Below the pieces are notes generated by a model. It saw nothing but the letters and a program-made list of their open reading frames with translations, ran no database searches and was not told where the DNA came from. The translations under genes were made by a program, and so were the position numbers. Positions 12,101-24,259 of a stretch of DNA of 64,000 nt are shown here, one piece after another; positions within the stretch are counted from its first letter, which is position 1; every line of letters begins with the position of its first letter. The stretch is from Stercorarius parasiticus (taxonomy: Eukaryota > Chordata > Aves > Charadriiformes > Stercorariidae): positions 518,393 to 582,392 of the forward strand of contig VWZL01002491.1 in assembly GCA_013396915.1 (NCBI GenBank), given 5' to 3'.

Positions 12101-15100
12101 GAGTCCACAGCATTTTCCACAACGTGATTCTTATTGACAAAATGTACACCCCTACCCCGCCATTGAACCCCAATAAATAAATTTGAAAACCAAAATCTTC
12201 CACATAAAATGCTTCATTTGGTACCAGGAAATTTTACCGGAATATTTTTATTAATATTCCACTTAAAAGCTCATTAGGTCAATTCCTTTGAATTCCGATG
12301 TCTCTTCTCAAAAATAATAATTAGATCTAATATTTTAGTACCTATGAAATCCGCAGCACAACAAGCAGTCTAGCACTCTCTTTTCTCTCTTTCTGTGATT
12401 TATTACAACTGAACACAAGGACCCTGAATATTTCTCTACTGCCGTAAACAGATTGCTCATTTCTTCGATGTCACTCACTTCACAGCGTGCCATACTGACT
12501 GCATCTGCAGAGACAGACTGGCAGAGTGCTTGAGAAAGATGCTTGTCACTTGCTATAATGGACAACGACATTATTGCCTGAAGGAAAACCCTAATATTTT
12601 TTACTTCTTTTTTATTATTATTATTTTTCTTCATCGGCTTTCACCCCACTTCCCTATATACTTACATCTGGAAACAAACTTGTGAAGTTAACTTTGCAAC
12701 TGGTACATATACCTTGTCATAAGAAGAAAGAATTGCTTCTCTTTTGAATTAAAACGACAAAAGCAAAATTTCAAGTCCATTTATCACAGACGAAAACCTG
12801 TTCCAGGTCTTTTGTTTACAGTACGGTGGACTGGAGTTTCATAAAAAAAGTGACCAGGATTAAGCACTCTAGAAGACAAATAGCTGTGAGCACCAGCGTT
12901 GTTTTAGTCTAAGAAAACAATTGACTGATCGGATTTAAGAAAATACAATATAAAATGTAAGGAATCAAAACAGAAACACAATATGAATTATCTATGATGC
13001 CTCTTAGGAAACAAAATACAATGCAGCTGTAGAAAGATGCATCTCTGAAAGGTGAACCTTACAGAACTGTCTCAGAGTAACGGAGCCTGCAAAGCACTGA
13101 ATCTTCAAAAAAAGGCATACTTTCTTCAGGAGTCTTGGGAAGTTTATTTCAGCCACCGCCTTCTGAGACCTCTAAGGTGAACACTACTACATAAATGGCA
13201 GCTTTGATTCCAGTAAGATTATATACAAGCAGAAGTAGTGGCAGAATGTTTTTTGGAGTGCTGGGCTACAGCACCACACACAATAACGAGTGCAATTTCA
13301 GATTTTCTTTTTTTTTTGCCCCCTCTGAAAAAGCCTAGGAAACAAAAAAGAAAAGAAATCTTTAAAATCCTGTTACTGTCACCCAAACCTTCACCCTCCA
13401 ACTCCCCTCTGCACTTAAGCAACTCCAGAACTTATTATGAACTGAGCAGAAATTGGGATTAAGCGCTTCACCAGGCACAATGAAGAGCTCTCACTTACTG
13501 TATCTGATACACACAGGAAGTGAGAAGTTCAAAATTTTAAATGCACCTACTCGAAAGACGAAAAAGCCCATATCTGCTGTGTATCAAGCAAGTACATAGG
13601 CCACCTTGAGATATCAAGCCAAACAACTGTTTTGTACTTTGAGGGACAGTGTATTTTGAAATCAAAATACAGCAAGCACTAGTGCATCACACGCGCTTCC
13701 AAATGACTCAAAGGACAAAAATAGAAAGAAGAAAAACAACAACAAAATAATGGAAAATAGTTATGTTCACCAAGGGATTAAATGACTCATCCGTTGTTTT
13801 GAAGAGCAACTGATCCAGTGGTACTGGGGAACCTCCTCTGCCTGCAGGCCAATAACAGGGCTGCCTTCTCAGGAAAAATGAATATATCAAATAACTCTAC
13901 AGTGATGACAAAGTTTCCATGTGATTCAGAGAGTGGAAGACACATTCCACAATTCAAAAGAAACATTTTAAACAAAACAAAAAACAACTGAGATTGCCCA
14001 CTGCAGTATAGCCATGCTTGTCCCAGTGGAAGTCGGACAGCTATTTGCTTCTAAGTGAGGTGAAAACCATTGAATGCATCACTAAGTAAAAATCAATTTT
14101 ATTCTAGTCCCAAATGTAAAATCCATTTTGCTAAGATAACTTGATTTTCACGTTACCAGAAAATATTCTAATTTAGATTTATAAGACTTCTGCATTTTCT
14201 GAGAACGCAGCCATGGTGGATGTGATGTGATCCCGACACATTGCATTTTGTCTTTCTTACAGAGATCAATATCTGATCTCATAAAGCTAAGCATGGCAAA
14301 ATCTAGCATTAATTTATCATCCTTTATTTTAACAAAAACAAAACATGAAACCAGGCAGACACACCAAAGGATGCCAGTAAACAGAAAGAATTCGCCCATC
14401 GCAAATTTATACCCAGAATGGCAGATTCGGGTCCTGAAGCTCTCGGGAGGTCTGATACAACCCAGTGAAGCGCAGCCATCCACTGCCACTGCGTGAAACC
14501 CAACTGAAGTGACTCTTCTGAGATTCTGGCACACAGTTGTACATATGGGGGTGATAAATCTAGTTCTTCAGTAACTAATGCGTTTCTTATGTAGCATGCT
14601 GCTCATGCCACTAGTCCTCACCGTAACTTAAATGCCCATCCCTTCCTCCTGCAATAAACACCGGCTATATTTCCAATATTGTTTTCTCTCACTCGTAATG
14701 CTCACAGAAAGATTTGTTCAAAAAGAATGCACCCCTGATGAGCACAATTTTTCATAGAATTTCTTAAAGGACACATACAAAAAACCGATTTTTAAACTTT
14801 CAAAGTATCCACATTACTTACTATTGCTCTACTTAGTGCAAATGGGAAATTCTGTAATTCGTAATAGTAAATGGACATGTGATAAAAGTGACTAAAGTGT
14901 ACCGTTCCAGCCAGACACAAAATCCACCACTGGCAGCTCCACACCAACAACCAGAGAAAACGGGAGGAATCGTTCTGAGAGCATAAAGAAGATGTATGCT
15001 CAGAGAAAGTTAGTGATGGTATTATGTATTTGAAACAGACTTTAAAAAAACAGTTATGATTGTAGCAGTTGCTATTACCTATCACAAAAGTACTAATACC

Positions 15101-17559
15101 TAACCTTTGTCACCTGTACCAATTTCATGTTTACCTAGTTTGTGATTATGAGAAAAAAACGCATTTCTTACCAGAACTCCCGCTTCAGATTCTTGATACA
15201 AATAATTTTCTGAGAAATGCCTGAGTACTGTTAGAAATTCTTAACTATAATCTTATTTAAAAGCAGGTTTAGCAATCAAGAGTTTCTCGGCTCTCAATTC
15301 TGGATTTACTCAAATCATATGCAATCAAAGGAACAAATATTGAACACTGTCAATTTTTATGCATGATAAAATATGATATAAAGAAAAAGTAAATGATGTT
15401 TTCAGAAACTAAAGATACTTCATGTACCATTATGAAATGCCTAAAATGTCCTGGCCACCTACTCAGCCAAAACAATATATTCGTATAAGACTTGAAAGTA
15501 CTGAAAACTTCTTTATCACTTACAGTTTAGAAAAGAAGGCCAGGCTTTAGCTAATTCAGTGTTTTACAGGCCAGGATAATACAGGAATAGACTTTCTTTA
15601 ACTGTGGGAACTGCATTTCTTCGGTATAAGAAGAAAGATCATTCACATTTGCTGCCTGTGAAATTTTCTAATGAGATCTGTACTGCTTCAAAGCAGGTGG
15701 AAAAAGAGTCACACACTTCTCAATTTGTGTGACGGCTGAAAGTCTTCAAGGCATTGGCTAAAGCAGCACAGATGCCACAGTTTCTGTAAGACTGTTAGGA
15801 ACCTGTTACTACTCTTACATATCCGATTGCATTTCTACTCTTAGAGAAAAGGTCACTGAACCAGTAGATACAATGAAACCTTCCAGTATAAAAAGAATGA
15901 AATTAAATAGGTTTCTTGTTTTTTTTCCTCTACGAGTATCATGGTCTGGAGCACTACCGTTTCTGTAATATTCTGCTTATTTTTTCAAAACAACTTTTAT
16001 TTCTACAATTTTTCTGTTCTAGAACATACAATAACAGTGTCTTGGTAGATCAAGCATTAATTGCAGATCTAATCATAGCTTTTACGCTTTATTGTTTTAA
16101 ATAAATTCCTTACAGAATAGTATTTTTAAACTAGTTGATCTTGATACATCAGGAAAACTCTAAAAAAATCCTTGTTTGATGTTTCTGATTCAAGTAGTAA
16201 AAAAGTGCACTTCATCTTTTACTCTGGAACACTCACGCTATAAAGGAAAAGTTTTAAACTATATTTTTGAATGGTTGTTAAGAAAGCTGTTATTGTCAAA
16301 GAAAGCTATTTGCTGGTTTGGCTAAGCAGCCAGGGTGAACAGGGTTATGCCACGTGCTCAGAAATACAAAAAATATAATACTAGATGGGAGAAATGCAAA
16401 TGCGCGTTTAGCAAAGCAGGTTGGAACGGTTTGTTATCAAGCACATTCAAATTGTCTTTAAACACAATTATTTTCTCTGTCAATAAACCTAGCAAATATG
16501 ACCTGTGTTATTACTGTTACCAACATAGTTTGCCACTGTTTTAATATACCGCATTCCCATCCAGTAAAAAATAAACCAACACCACAAAACAAAACCCAAA
16601 CAAACCAACCTTTATTAAAATAATTTTGTTAGGCTACAGTCTGTCGAAACCAAATTTTCAGATAAAGGCTTGAAGACTATCAAGCACTTTGGAGGATGTA
16701 CTGATGCTGTCTTTGAGTATGACTAACTCTGTCCACAAGCATGAAAAAAAAAATAATTCATTATTACTACAGTTTCCTGTTAGAAATATGCTGCAGACTG
16801 TTTAGACTAGCGATCCTGTAGAAACAACACCCAATTTAATAACTACTGAAAGTTTTAACAGTGTCTAGATTGGAAACTTTTCATGCTAAATTTCTCAGTC
16901 TGGTTTTCTTTAAAGGACACACTAAGTATTTTTCCTACAGTTATTTACAACACATTGCAACGACTAGTCCAGCGACAAACAACCTGATGGTTTCTTCTTT
17001 GGATCATTTAGGAGGAGTGACCATTTGCTAGCCCTGATGTCAGGGAGGATGCTACCACACTCGCAGCGGTTAGGAGTCAGGAGTATTGCTGGGACATTAC
17101 GTATTCTTAGTTTGGTTCTGTGATGAGGAAATAAATGGACTTCTAACACCTATGAAAACGCCATGCCTCTGAGCATAACACTGAAAAAAAAACCACACAG
17201 AAGGTACTGGTTCGCTTCTTGGAAAGAGCCCACCAGACAAGCAACCAGCCTAGGTTAATCTTGCTAGCAGAGTTAATCAACTTGGGAACACAATGCAACC
17301 GAGTAACTTTTTTTCATGAAGTTGTTTCATTCCTTCAAGTGTCTCCTCTCCTTTCCATTCCCTTTTCCTCTCAGGTTCTGCTTTGCATAGTGTGAATCTA
17401 CTGTGTGCTACTCTTCCTATTTTTGTGCTAGAAACACAATATGAGAACTCCAACTCCTAGACATTCCGCCTATGTCTGCAGGCAGCTTGATACCAATTCA
17501 GTTGTAGAAGAGAACCATACAATCTTACATCAAGATTTGAAAATATATTTTGATACACA
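9135..17559. other. intronic AT-rich DNA, a few long chance frames
   Basis: No named gene or CR1 body was recognised. The longest frames are on the minus strand at 11659-12018, 12335-12634 and 14148-14534. Only the middle one has splice signals worth noting (listed separately). Low-complexity stretches include A/T-rich sequence at 9265-9315 and an A/C-rich run at about 16566-16610. Confidence 0.5.
12342..12577 (-). other. exon-like open frame, unidentified
   Basis: On the minus strand a pyrimidine-rich acceptor (gggttttccttcag) precedes position 12577, and a GT donor (CATAG|gtacta) follows 12342. The 236-nt interval stays open in one frame for 78 codons. The encoded peptide begins AIMSLSIIASDKHLSQALCQ and contains an acidic stretch (EVSDIEEM) and a basic stretch (HRKREKR). 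A second, stronger donor-like site (gtgagt) lies inside it. I recognise no family. It is on the same strand as the attractin-family exon but matches nothing I know of that protein. It may be chance, an alternative exon, or a lncRNA exon. Confidence 0.18.
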
Positions 17560-17728
17560 CTCTATTTCTCACCATAACCATCAACCTTAGCTTGAATTGG
17601 ATGTGCCTTTGGAGGATGCCCTGTCATTAATTGTTGTACCTTGCCTGGATTACTGCAATGCATTACTCACAGCATTTCCTGATTCCTTTATGCTTTTCAG
17701 CAATGAGGCTCTTAAGGTTGATTATTAA
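17560..17728 (+). repeat. relic of LINE reverse transcriptase C-terminal region (L2/CR1 clade)
   Basis: One plus-strand frame from 17624 to a stop at 17726 reads SLIVVPCLDYCNALLTAFPD. The LDYCNALL motif is the hallmark near the end of L2/L3/CR1-clade reverse transcriptases (usual form SRLDYCNALLAGLP), known to me from the family. The upstream residues fit only loosely and the downstream part is decayed. No element end is seen. It is an old insertion, and boundaries are approximate. Confidence 0.45.
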
Positions 17729-19211
17729 CATGGTGCTGCAGATACCTGCAAGCCCCTCTTGATCTGAGCAACAGCTGAAAGCCTGAGTTCCACAATTAGG
17801 CTGGGGCTGAGTCAAAGGCAGGGGTAGGATAGCTGCCAGCTTTCCTACAACCTTTCTCTCTCTAAGGGGGATCTTTCATCAGAATCATGGTAAGTTTGCA
17901 TTTACCTAGAACAAACCACATCACACAGTCCATCAGACCAGGAGAGCTAACGCAATATATCTATACAGATGGCTTCACCATCAAAGAGCCTATAGTTCAC
18001 CTTTTCTAAGCCACCATTAGGGCACAGAGCAGAAACAAATTGCTTTTAGTCTCCCTTTGCTATTTGTGACAGGGTCCCTCTGTTCTACCATACTTGGACA
18101 GACTGTGCTTTCTTCTAGAGGAATTTGTCTTCTTAAGGTTTGTCATGAGCATCATCATTTTTTGGATCTTGCTGGCTTCCCAGAAAAATACTTCTTGAAC
18201 ACCAAAACCCCAAACTGCTACTGGACTGACCTTTAGGCAACCAGCGTTTATTGCTTTGTTTGTGATGAAAGAGGAGAAACGGGATGCTTTACACCTACTA
18301 CTACGCCACTCTCCATTAGCCAACACATTGAGTACAGAAGACTTCAGGGTCTGCTCATTTCTGCCCCCTTTTAGGTGACAGCAATGAACTGAGGTTGGTC
18401 TGTTTGCAGCATTGAAGGGTCTGATTCTTCAGGTACAGTTCCTCAGAGCAAGGTAATTAAAACAAACAGAAAAGCTGTACTGTGAACTTGTGAAATAAAT
18501 GCATGGTAGCTCTAGAAATACAGAGTCTGATGAACACAGTTGTCTGTCGCCATTCACATTTTGCATGCACTTCATGGTTACTGGGGAATATCTTCACAGC
18601 AAGATTTCAAAGCACTGTAACTAATCCACGTATATTCAAGTTTTTGATATTTTATCAGACAGCTGAACTTTTAAGAACTCAGTGGAGTTTAGTTCAGATC
18701 TTAGAATAGTTGTCCATTTGCAGCAAGCCAATTCCTGCACTGCTGCCATAACCAAACCTCATGCATTACCTACTGCCTTTCACAATTAATCTCTAACACA
18801 TGAAAGTGTAAGTAGTGACTTGGGGTGCTTTATTAAAAATAAGCTATTGAACAGAACTATCATTTTTAATAATTCTTTAAAAGAGTTTACAAAACAATCA
18901 CACACATAAATTACTGGTTTAAGCCAGTATAGCTGTTTTCTCTTAATCACTGTAATATACTGTACGTATCTAGCTAACCTTTATGAAGTTAGTGTGAAAA
19001 CTGTACCACTAAATGTGAAATATATGAAGGATGCCAGCAGCTGCCTGTAGTCACAGGGCAATGGCCTGGATCCTCCACTGGTGCAAATTACAGAACACAG
19101 TTTAAAGGCTTCCTTGCAGGCATTTCTTAAGATTAAGAATCTAGTTAAGATATTGGTTTGATAGAAAAGAATCAGCATGATTTCAGTCAGAAGACAGAAA
19201 AAGCAATTTAC
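17729..19211 (-). other. intron immediately downstream of the attractin-family exon
   Basis: The intron starts with a GT donor at 19211-19210 on the minus strand. The frame at 18060-18326 (minus) has no recognisable product. The next coding exon expected in this family (CFLSLLLVAAVVWK... and the cytoplasmic tail) was searched for by eye down to position 1 and not found, so this intron probably exceeds 19 kb. Confidence 0.6.
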
Positions 19212-19273
19212 CTGAAGAAGGTGACAAAGAACTGCACCAGATCCATGATAGTATTGTGCTGTGAGAAGGCAAT
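19212..19273 (-). CDS. ATRNL1: attractin-family internal exon (membrane-proximal and start of transmembrane helix)
   Basis: This 62-nt minus-strand exon lies between an acceptor (ctattttatttgcag, ending at 19274) and a donor (CTTCAG|gtaaat). It encodes IAFSQHNTIMDLVQFFVTFF plus two bases, AG, of a split codon. Attractin-family proteins are single-pass type I membrane proteins with CUB, EGF, kelch, PSI and C-type lectin domains outside the cell. From memory, the family continues with S-CFLSLLLVAAVVWKIKQ, so the leftover AG fits a serine codon completed in the next exon. The peptide therefore covers the juxtamembrane segment and the first half of the transmembrane helix. I prefer ATRNL1 over ATRN because I remember HNTIMDLVQ as the ATRNL1 form and because the flanking introns are very large, as in ATRNL1. 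The paralogue choice is less certain than the family. ATRN functions as an accessory receptor in melanocortin/agouti signalling and in myelin maintenance; the role of ATRNL1 is less defined. Confidence 0.87.
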
Positions 19274-22200
19274 CTGCAAATAAAATAGAAGTAAATTACA
19301 ACACTTTCAGAGTCAACAGCTCCTTTTAGCCTAGGGCTTTATGGCTCCCCAGATGATTAGTTTCAAGTGTAATTTCGGTCTGTAGTGTGCACACACCTGC
19401 ATTTACCACAAAGTGAGATGAGCAACTTACTCCCATGTCTTTGCCTGTGTCAAAATAAAAACAATGGAATATAGTCTTTCTATTGAAGTAAAGTTAATAG
19501 AAATGCCCACGTAAAACTTGCTCAATATAAGCAATGAAAACAACATGAAAAATATTAAGAAATCATATTGATATAAATTGTCTTCTTTATAGTCAATTTT
19601 TTAACCTATTACCATTTTCCATTTTAATAACAACACTGAAACGAGGGTTTAGAAATGACAAAACCCCTCTTTTGCTTGAAATTTATACATTTAAAATATT
19701 TGAATTGCATAATATTAAAATTAATGCATACATTAATTAAAAAAAAAGATAAATCTGGTGCATAATAGAACAAACTGTTTGAAAGCAAATTACTTTAAAG
19801 ACAAAATAAAAAATATTCTTTTAGGCTACATTTTTACAGCCTCACCAGACCATGCATTAGTTCAACTCCTTACTGTAATTTTTCACAAAGATTTAATAAT
19901 TATCTCTAAGACAGCATATACACACAGACGCACATTAACACTTGCATGCAATAGAGCCTATAATTATTATTATAATTACTTTTTGCTAATGTTAAGAGCG
20001 GTACTTAATATTTAAGTTATATCTACAAATATCCTTAAGTCCCTGTCTTGTTCAGTTTTTCATAGTGTGTAATTATCAACTGAAGATACACAGAATCTTC
20101 TACTTTGAATTGCACAAAGTATTTATCTAACTACATTCCCAACCTTTTCAAATAATTGTTTTTTTAGAGATCGTTATGCATTTAAGAGCTGATGTTGACT
20201 AGTAATTACACGGAATTACTCTTATTCCCTTCACCAGTTGATTTATGAACTTTTGAAATGATAACTCGTGATACTCAGGAATTAATATATTTTATTTTTT
20301 ATGGCAAAAATATAATGCTAACTTCAGTATTATAATGGTGCTACTGTGCCTTGTGCCAGCTAAACACAGCTAAACATAGTTCAGATTACTTAAAGTCTAA
20401 GGAAGGAACAGCATGTAAACTGTAGCATTCCAGGCATCAGCACAGGGGGCACCATCATGCGAACGCATCTCTGAAATGTAATTTCTGCTTTCTCTTCGCT
20501 AATAATGCACAACTGCAAGCAATGCAAACAATTCTAGGAGCCCTGGAATTTGATACAGGAAGTAGATATTTCAAATTTCCTCAGCCCAAAATATCAGGAA
20601 AGATACTTGATAAATGAATCAAAATATAATTTAGTGTATTAAACTCCTTGAGTGCTATTATCTGTCTCCTCTCCCGAGAGGAAATCTCAATGTGCCTAGC
20701 TTAAGTAGATTGCTGTGGTTGGATCAGGGCAAAACCTACGTTCTGGCCCAAGAGCCTGTGGAAAAACAAGAAGCTGAAGACCACCTGGGAAGGAAGCAGG
20801 AGAGAGAAAGAACTCTTTGCTCACTACTCAAGTTTAATCTACAAATGTTTTCACATTTGTCCAACACAAGCAGAAATTTTAAATTCTCAGAAACTTTAAC
20901 TTAGACTACTGTACTGATGAATAATGTATCAAAATAAAGAGAGATTAGGGAGTAAAAATATGAAAAAGTTGAAAAGAAATTACAGAATGGCCAAAATTGT
21001 CCAAGTATCTGTTAATGCCAGGGTAACCTTTATTTTACATAGAAAAGATAAAATCTGAGAAAAGATCTGAAGATCTCTTTAGCAAATATAAAGTGCATCC
21101 CAAGCATAACCGATTGTTTAAGAATACCTTCTATGGAAAAAAAGAAAAAAAAGCTTTCTATGGTCAATCTTTATTTTGAATGCAGGCTGGATTCCCGTCA
21201 AATAATGTTTAGCTTTCAAATTAACTGCTGGCTTCTCCAGAATGTTTTTTTTACAAGTATCATACTTCACGAGATGAACTAACACAAAGAGAAAAAAACA
21301 AGACAGTTTCAACAGAGTTCACCTTGTGTGACCTGTTAAAAAGCTATTTGTTGAAGGATCATTTATATTTTGCATTACTTCAATTATTTTCATTCAAGGT
21401 GTCAGCATTCATTAACAGCATCTGTTAGTCTAGAAACAACTACAGTCAAGGGAAAGCCCTGCAATCAAAACCCACAACCTGATCACAATCATATCAGGGA
21501 AGTTTTATAGAAAATTTTCTAAGAAACTGCAGTACCTCTCTCTTTCAACACCCAGGAACTATGAAATAGGCAGATTTACAACAATTTAATGATTTTATGC
21601 CTATTAATGATTAAATATGATTTGCAAATCCCTAAACTCAAGATGGGATAGATTGCTTTTGCACAAAAACAGACACAAAAGAACTGATTTTACATTTTCC
21701 ACTTTCTATTAATCAAATCATCTACTTAAGACAATTGCGATGTTTTTTGCTGGAGTTCATGTTTGCAAACCTATGGAAGAACTTCTGTCTGTAAAACTTA
21801 CTTGTTTGGTTGTATGGGATGTTCTTGAAAGTACTCATACTTTAGAGCAAAAACACAGTACTGTTCCAGCCCAGAAGTAATTTCAGATTTTAATCAAACG
21901 TTATGTTCTAATGATTACATTAGAGTTCATGTTTAAAAGATGAACTACAGTATTTTCTGAAGAAACAGTACTACGCATCTTAAGCTAATTTCAACACAGA
22001 ATATTAACAAAAAGAATACATATTTTAATTATAAGTAGATCACAAAGGAGCAAGTAAATGTATGAATCTAAGCCTGACACAAAGAACCGTAACACAATGA
22101 AAAAGATTTGTTTCCATGGGATTTTCATCTAGATATGAATGTTATCATCTTTTTTCTTGTGCCTAAATAGACAAGGGACAAGACAAGGAAAACTCTTTCA

Positions 22201-23649
22201 ACCCCAGGTTTTCCCTTTGGACATTGAGATACTGGAGATGAATAACTCTTTTGTTAATTGGTATCATGCCTAAGTAGCCCTCATTTTCACCAAAATGTCT
22301 AATAAGCCTACGGATCCCAGAAATATTATCTCCATCTTCTCTTACAAACGAAGGTCAAGATAAGTATTATCTCCATCATTTCCTATGGAATGGAATCGCC
22401 AAGTGCCTTGCGTCAAATAATTTTCTATGGCAAAGTATATGAGTGAACACAGAATTTCCAGCATAAAAGCATTTCCCTTGAAGAAAGAGGAACAGCAACA
22501 CCTCTGCTTTACACAGCTTAACAGTAAAAAATGCAAGTAGGATTACTTATACATATATAGTACTATAAAACATCAGTCGAAATGCAGTTTCAGGTGCAGA
22601 TGCTAATTCTTTCATTCACCAACATTAGATTTCTAAAAAAGAATTGAGGACTGACACCAATATGGCAGCTACAGATATGGCTATAGATGCAGACACATTT
22701 CAGTACCTGTGCATGATCTATGCTTCTCTTCAAAGGCAAGCTTATAGACAGCTATCTGTCATAAATCTTATCAAACAGTTTTCTCACCTTCACAGAAACC
22801 ACTAGAAAACTTCTGAAGAATGACAACAGTTGAAGTTCTTTTCCCTGTTTGGCTAGCATTAAAAGCTTTCAGTGCCTTTATGATCCAATACTGTTGCAGA
22901 CAAATCGTTGCTTTGCAAAATGAATAATGTCAGGTTTTGTAAAAAACCTACAAAGCGGATGTTTATTTTTCTTAAATACTCTGCTATTGACAGTAAAGAA
23001 AAATAAATTAATTAGAAAATAATTAGATACTTCTACTAAAGCCAAAGCTTTTTGTATCCTAGTCTCAAGGTTCATCTTGTGAAGGAGCTGCAAGGATCAG
23101 GACCTAGAGGTAAGAACTGCAGTGACTGTTTCATGAAAAATGCTCTATAATTAAACTGTGAGCAATTGCTTTCAACTTAGATCTAGCTCTGAAGTCTGAT
23201 GCTTCTGTATCAGACATGAAGAAGGACTTGTGTGTCTGAAAGTTTGTCTAACTTTTCCAGGTATGCAGCTGCCTTAATACATGATACCAACTTCTATCTA
23301 CAAAACTCATCTTGCCATTTTAACTTTAGGAATAACGTTATCAGGGGTACTTTTTCTGCCAATATTTCTGCCTGAATTTTTATCTGGATGAACTAAAATA
23401 TTAAAAAATTAATTTTCATATACAATCATATACAATTGCACTACATTTGTATTCTATTAGATCAAAGTAATACCAATACAGAGAATAAATGTAGATGCAT
23501 TCTGAAATTCACAGTCATAAAAACTCAGAGCGAATGGAAAGATTCCAAAGCAAAACATGTTATGTTTATGTTCCAGCTTACAGTCTTAAAAGATTTAAAG
23601 GTATGTGAAGAAAAAGCTGATGGGTGATAACTGAGCTGTGGCGATTTGT
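19274..23649 (-). other. intron upstream of the attractin-family exon, first part
   Basis: The stretch begins with the acceptor of the 19212-19273 exon. Open frames (for example 19758-20015 plus and 20692-20904 plus) show no family resemblance. Several donor-like sites (near 19431, 22701 and 22796, minus strand) lack a matching coding interval. Confidence 0.55.
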
Positions 23650-24259
23650 GAGCTGATGCAATAGCATCCTGGCTTGGCTTGGAAATAGTGTGGCCAGCAG
23701 GACTAGGGAAGTGATCATCACCCTGTACTCGCACTGGTGAGGCTGCACCTCGAGTACAGTGTTCAGTTTTGGGCCCCTCACTACCAGAAAGACCACAGGT
23801 GCTGGAACGTGTCCAGAGAAGGGCAACAAAGCAGGAGAAAGGTCTAGAGCACAAGTCTTACGAGGAGCGGCTGAGGGAACTGGGGTTGTTCAGCCTGGAG
23901 AAAAGGAGGCTGAGGGGAGACTTCATCGCTCTCTACAAGTACCTGAAAGGAGGTTGTAGAGAGGTGGCGGTCGGTCTCTCCTCCCAAGTAACAATTGATA
24001 GGACAAAAGGAAATGGCCTCAACTTGCACCAGGGAAGGTTTAGATTAGATATTAGAAAAAATTTCTTCACCAAAAGGGTTATCAAGCATTAGAACAGGAT
24101 GCCCAGGGAAGTGGTTGAGTCAACATCCCTGGAGGTATTTAAAAGACGGGTAGACCTAGTGCTTAGAGACATGGTTTAGTGGTGGACTTGGCTGTGCTAG
24201 GTTAACAGTTGGACTCGATGATCTTAAAAGTTTCTTCCAACCAAAACGATTCTATGATT
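23650..24259 (+). repeat. CR1 LINE, 5'-truncated, 3' end of ORF2 plus 3' UTR
   Basis: The plus strand carries the C-terminal part of CR1 ORF2 after the reverse transcriptase (pattern: [20 protein letters not shown], then [13 protein letters not shown]) and the short 3' UTR, ending gattctatgattg at 24259. The 5' end is truncated near 23650, in the segment where the family has 'NSILACIRNS'. Frameshifts split the coding region into frames at 23759-23959 and 23769-24092, and a stop falls after VIKH. It belongs to the same subfamily as the copy at 37.4-38.7 kb. It lies antisense to the host gene's minus-strand transcription. Confidence 0.95.

Noticed and set aside
14148..14534. 128-codon minus-strand frame with a hydrophobic stretch
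   Set aside because: No recognisable family and no convincing acceptor. The opposite strand is also open (14227-14496), suggesting a stop-poor patch by chance.
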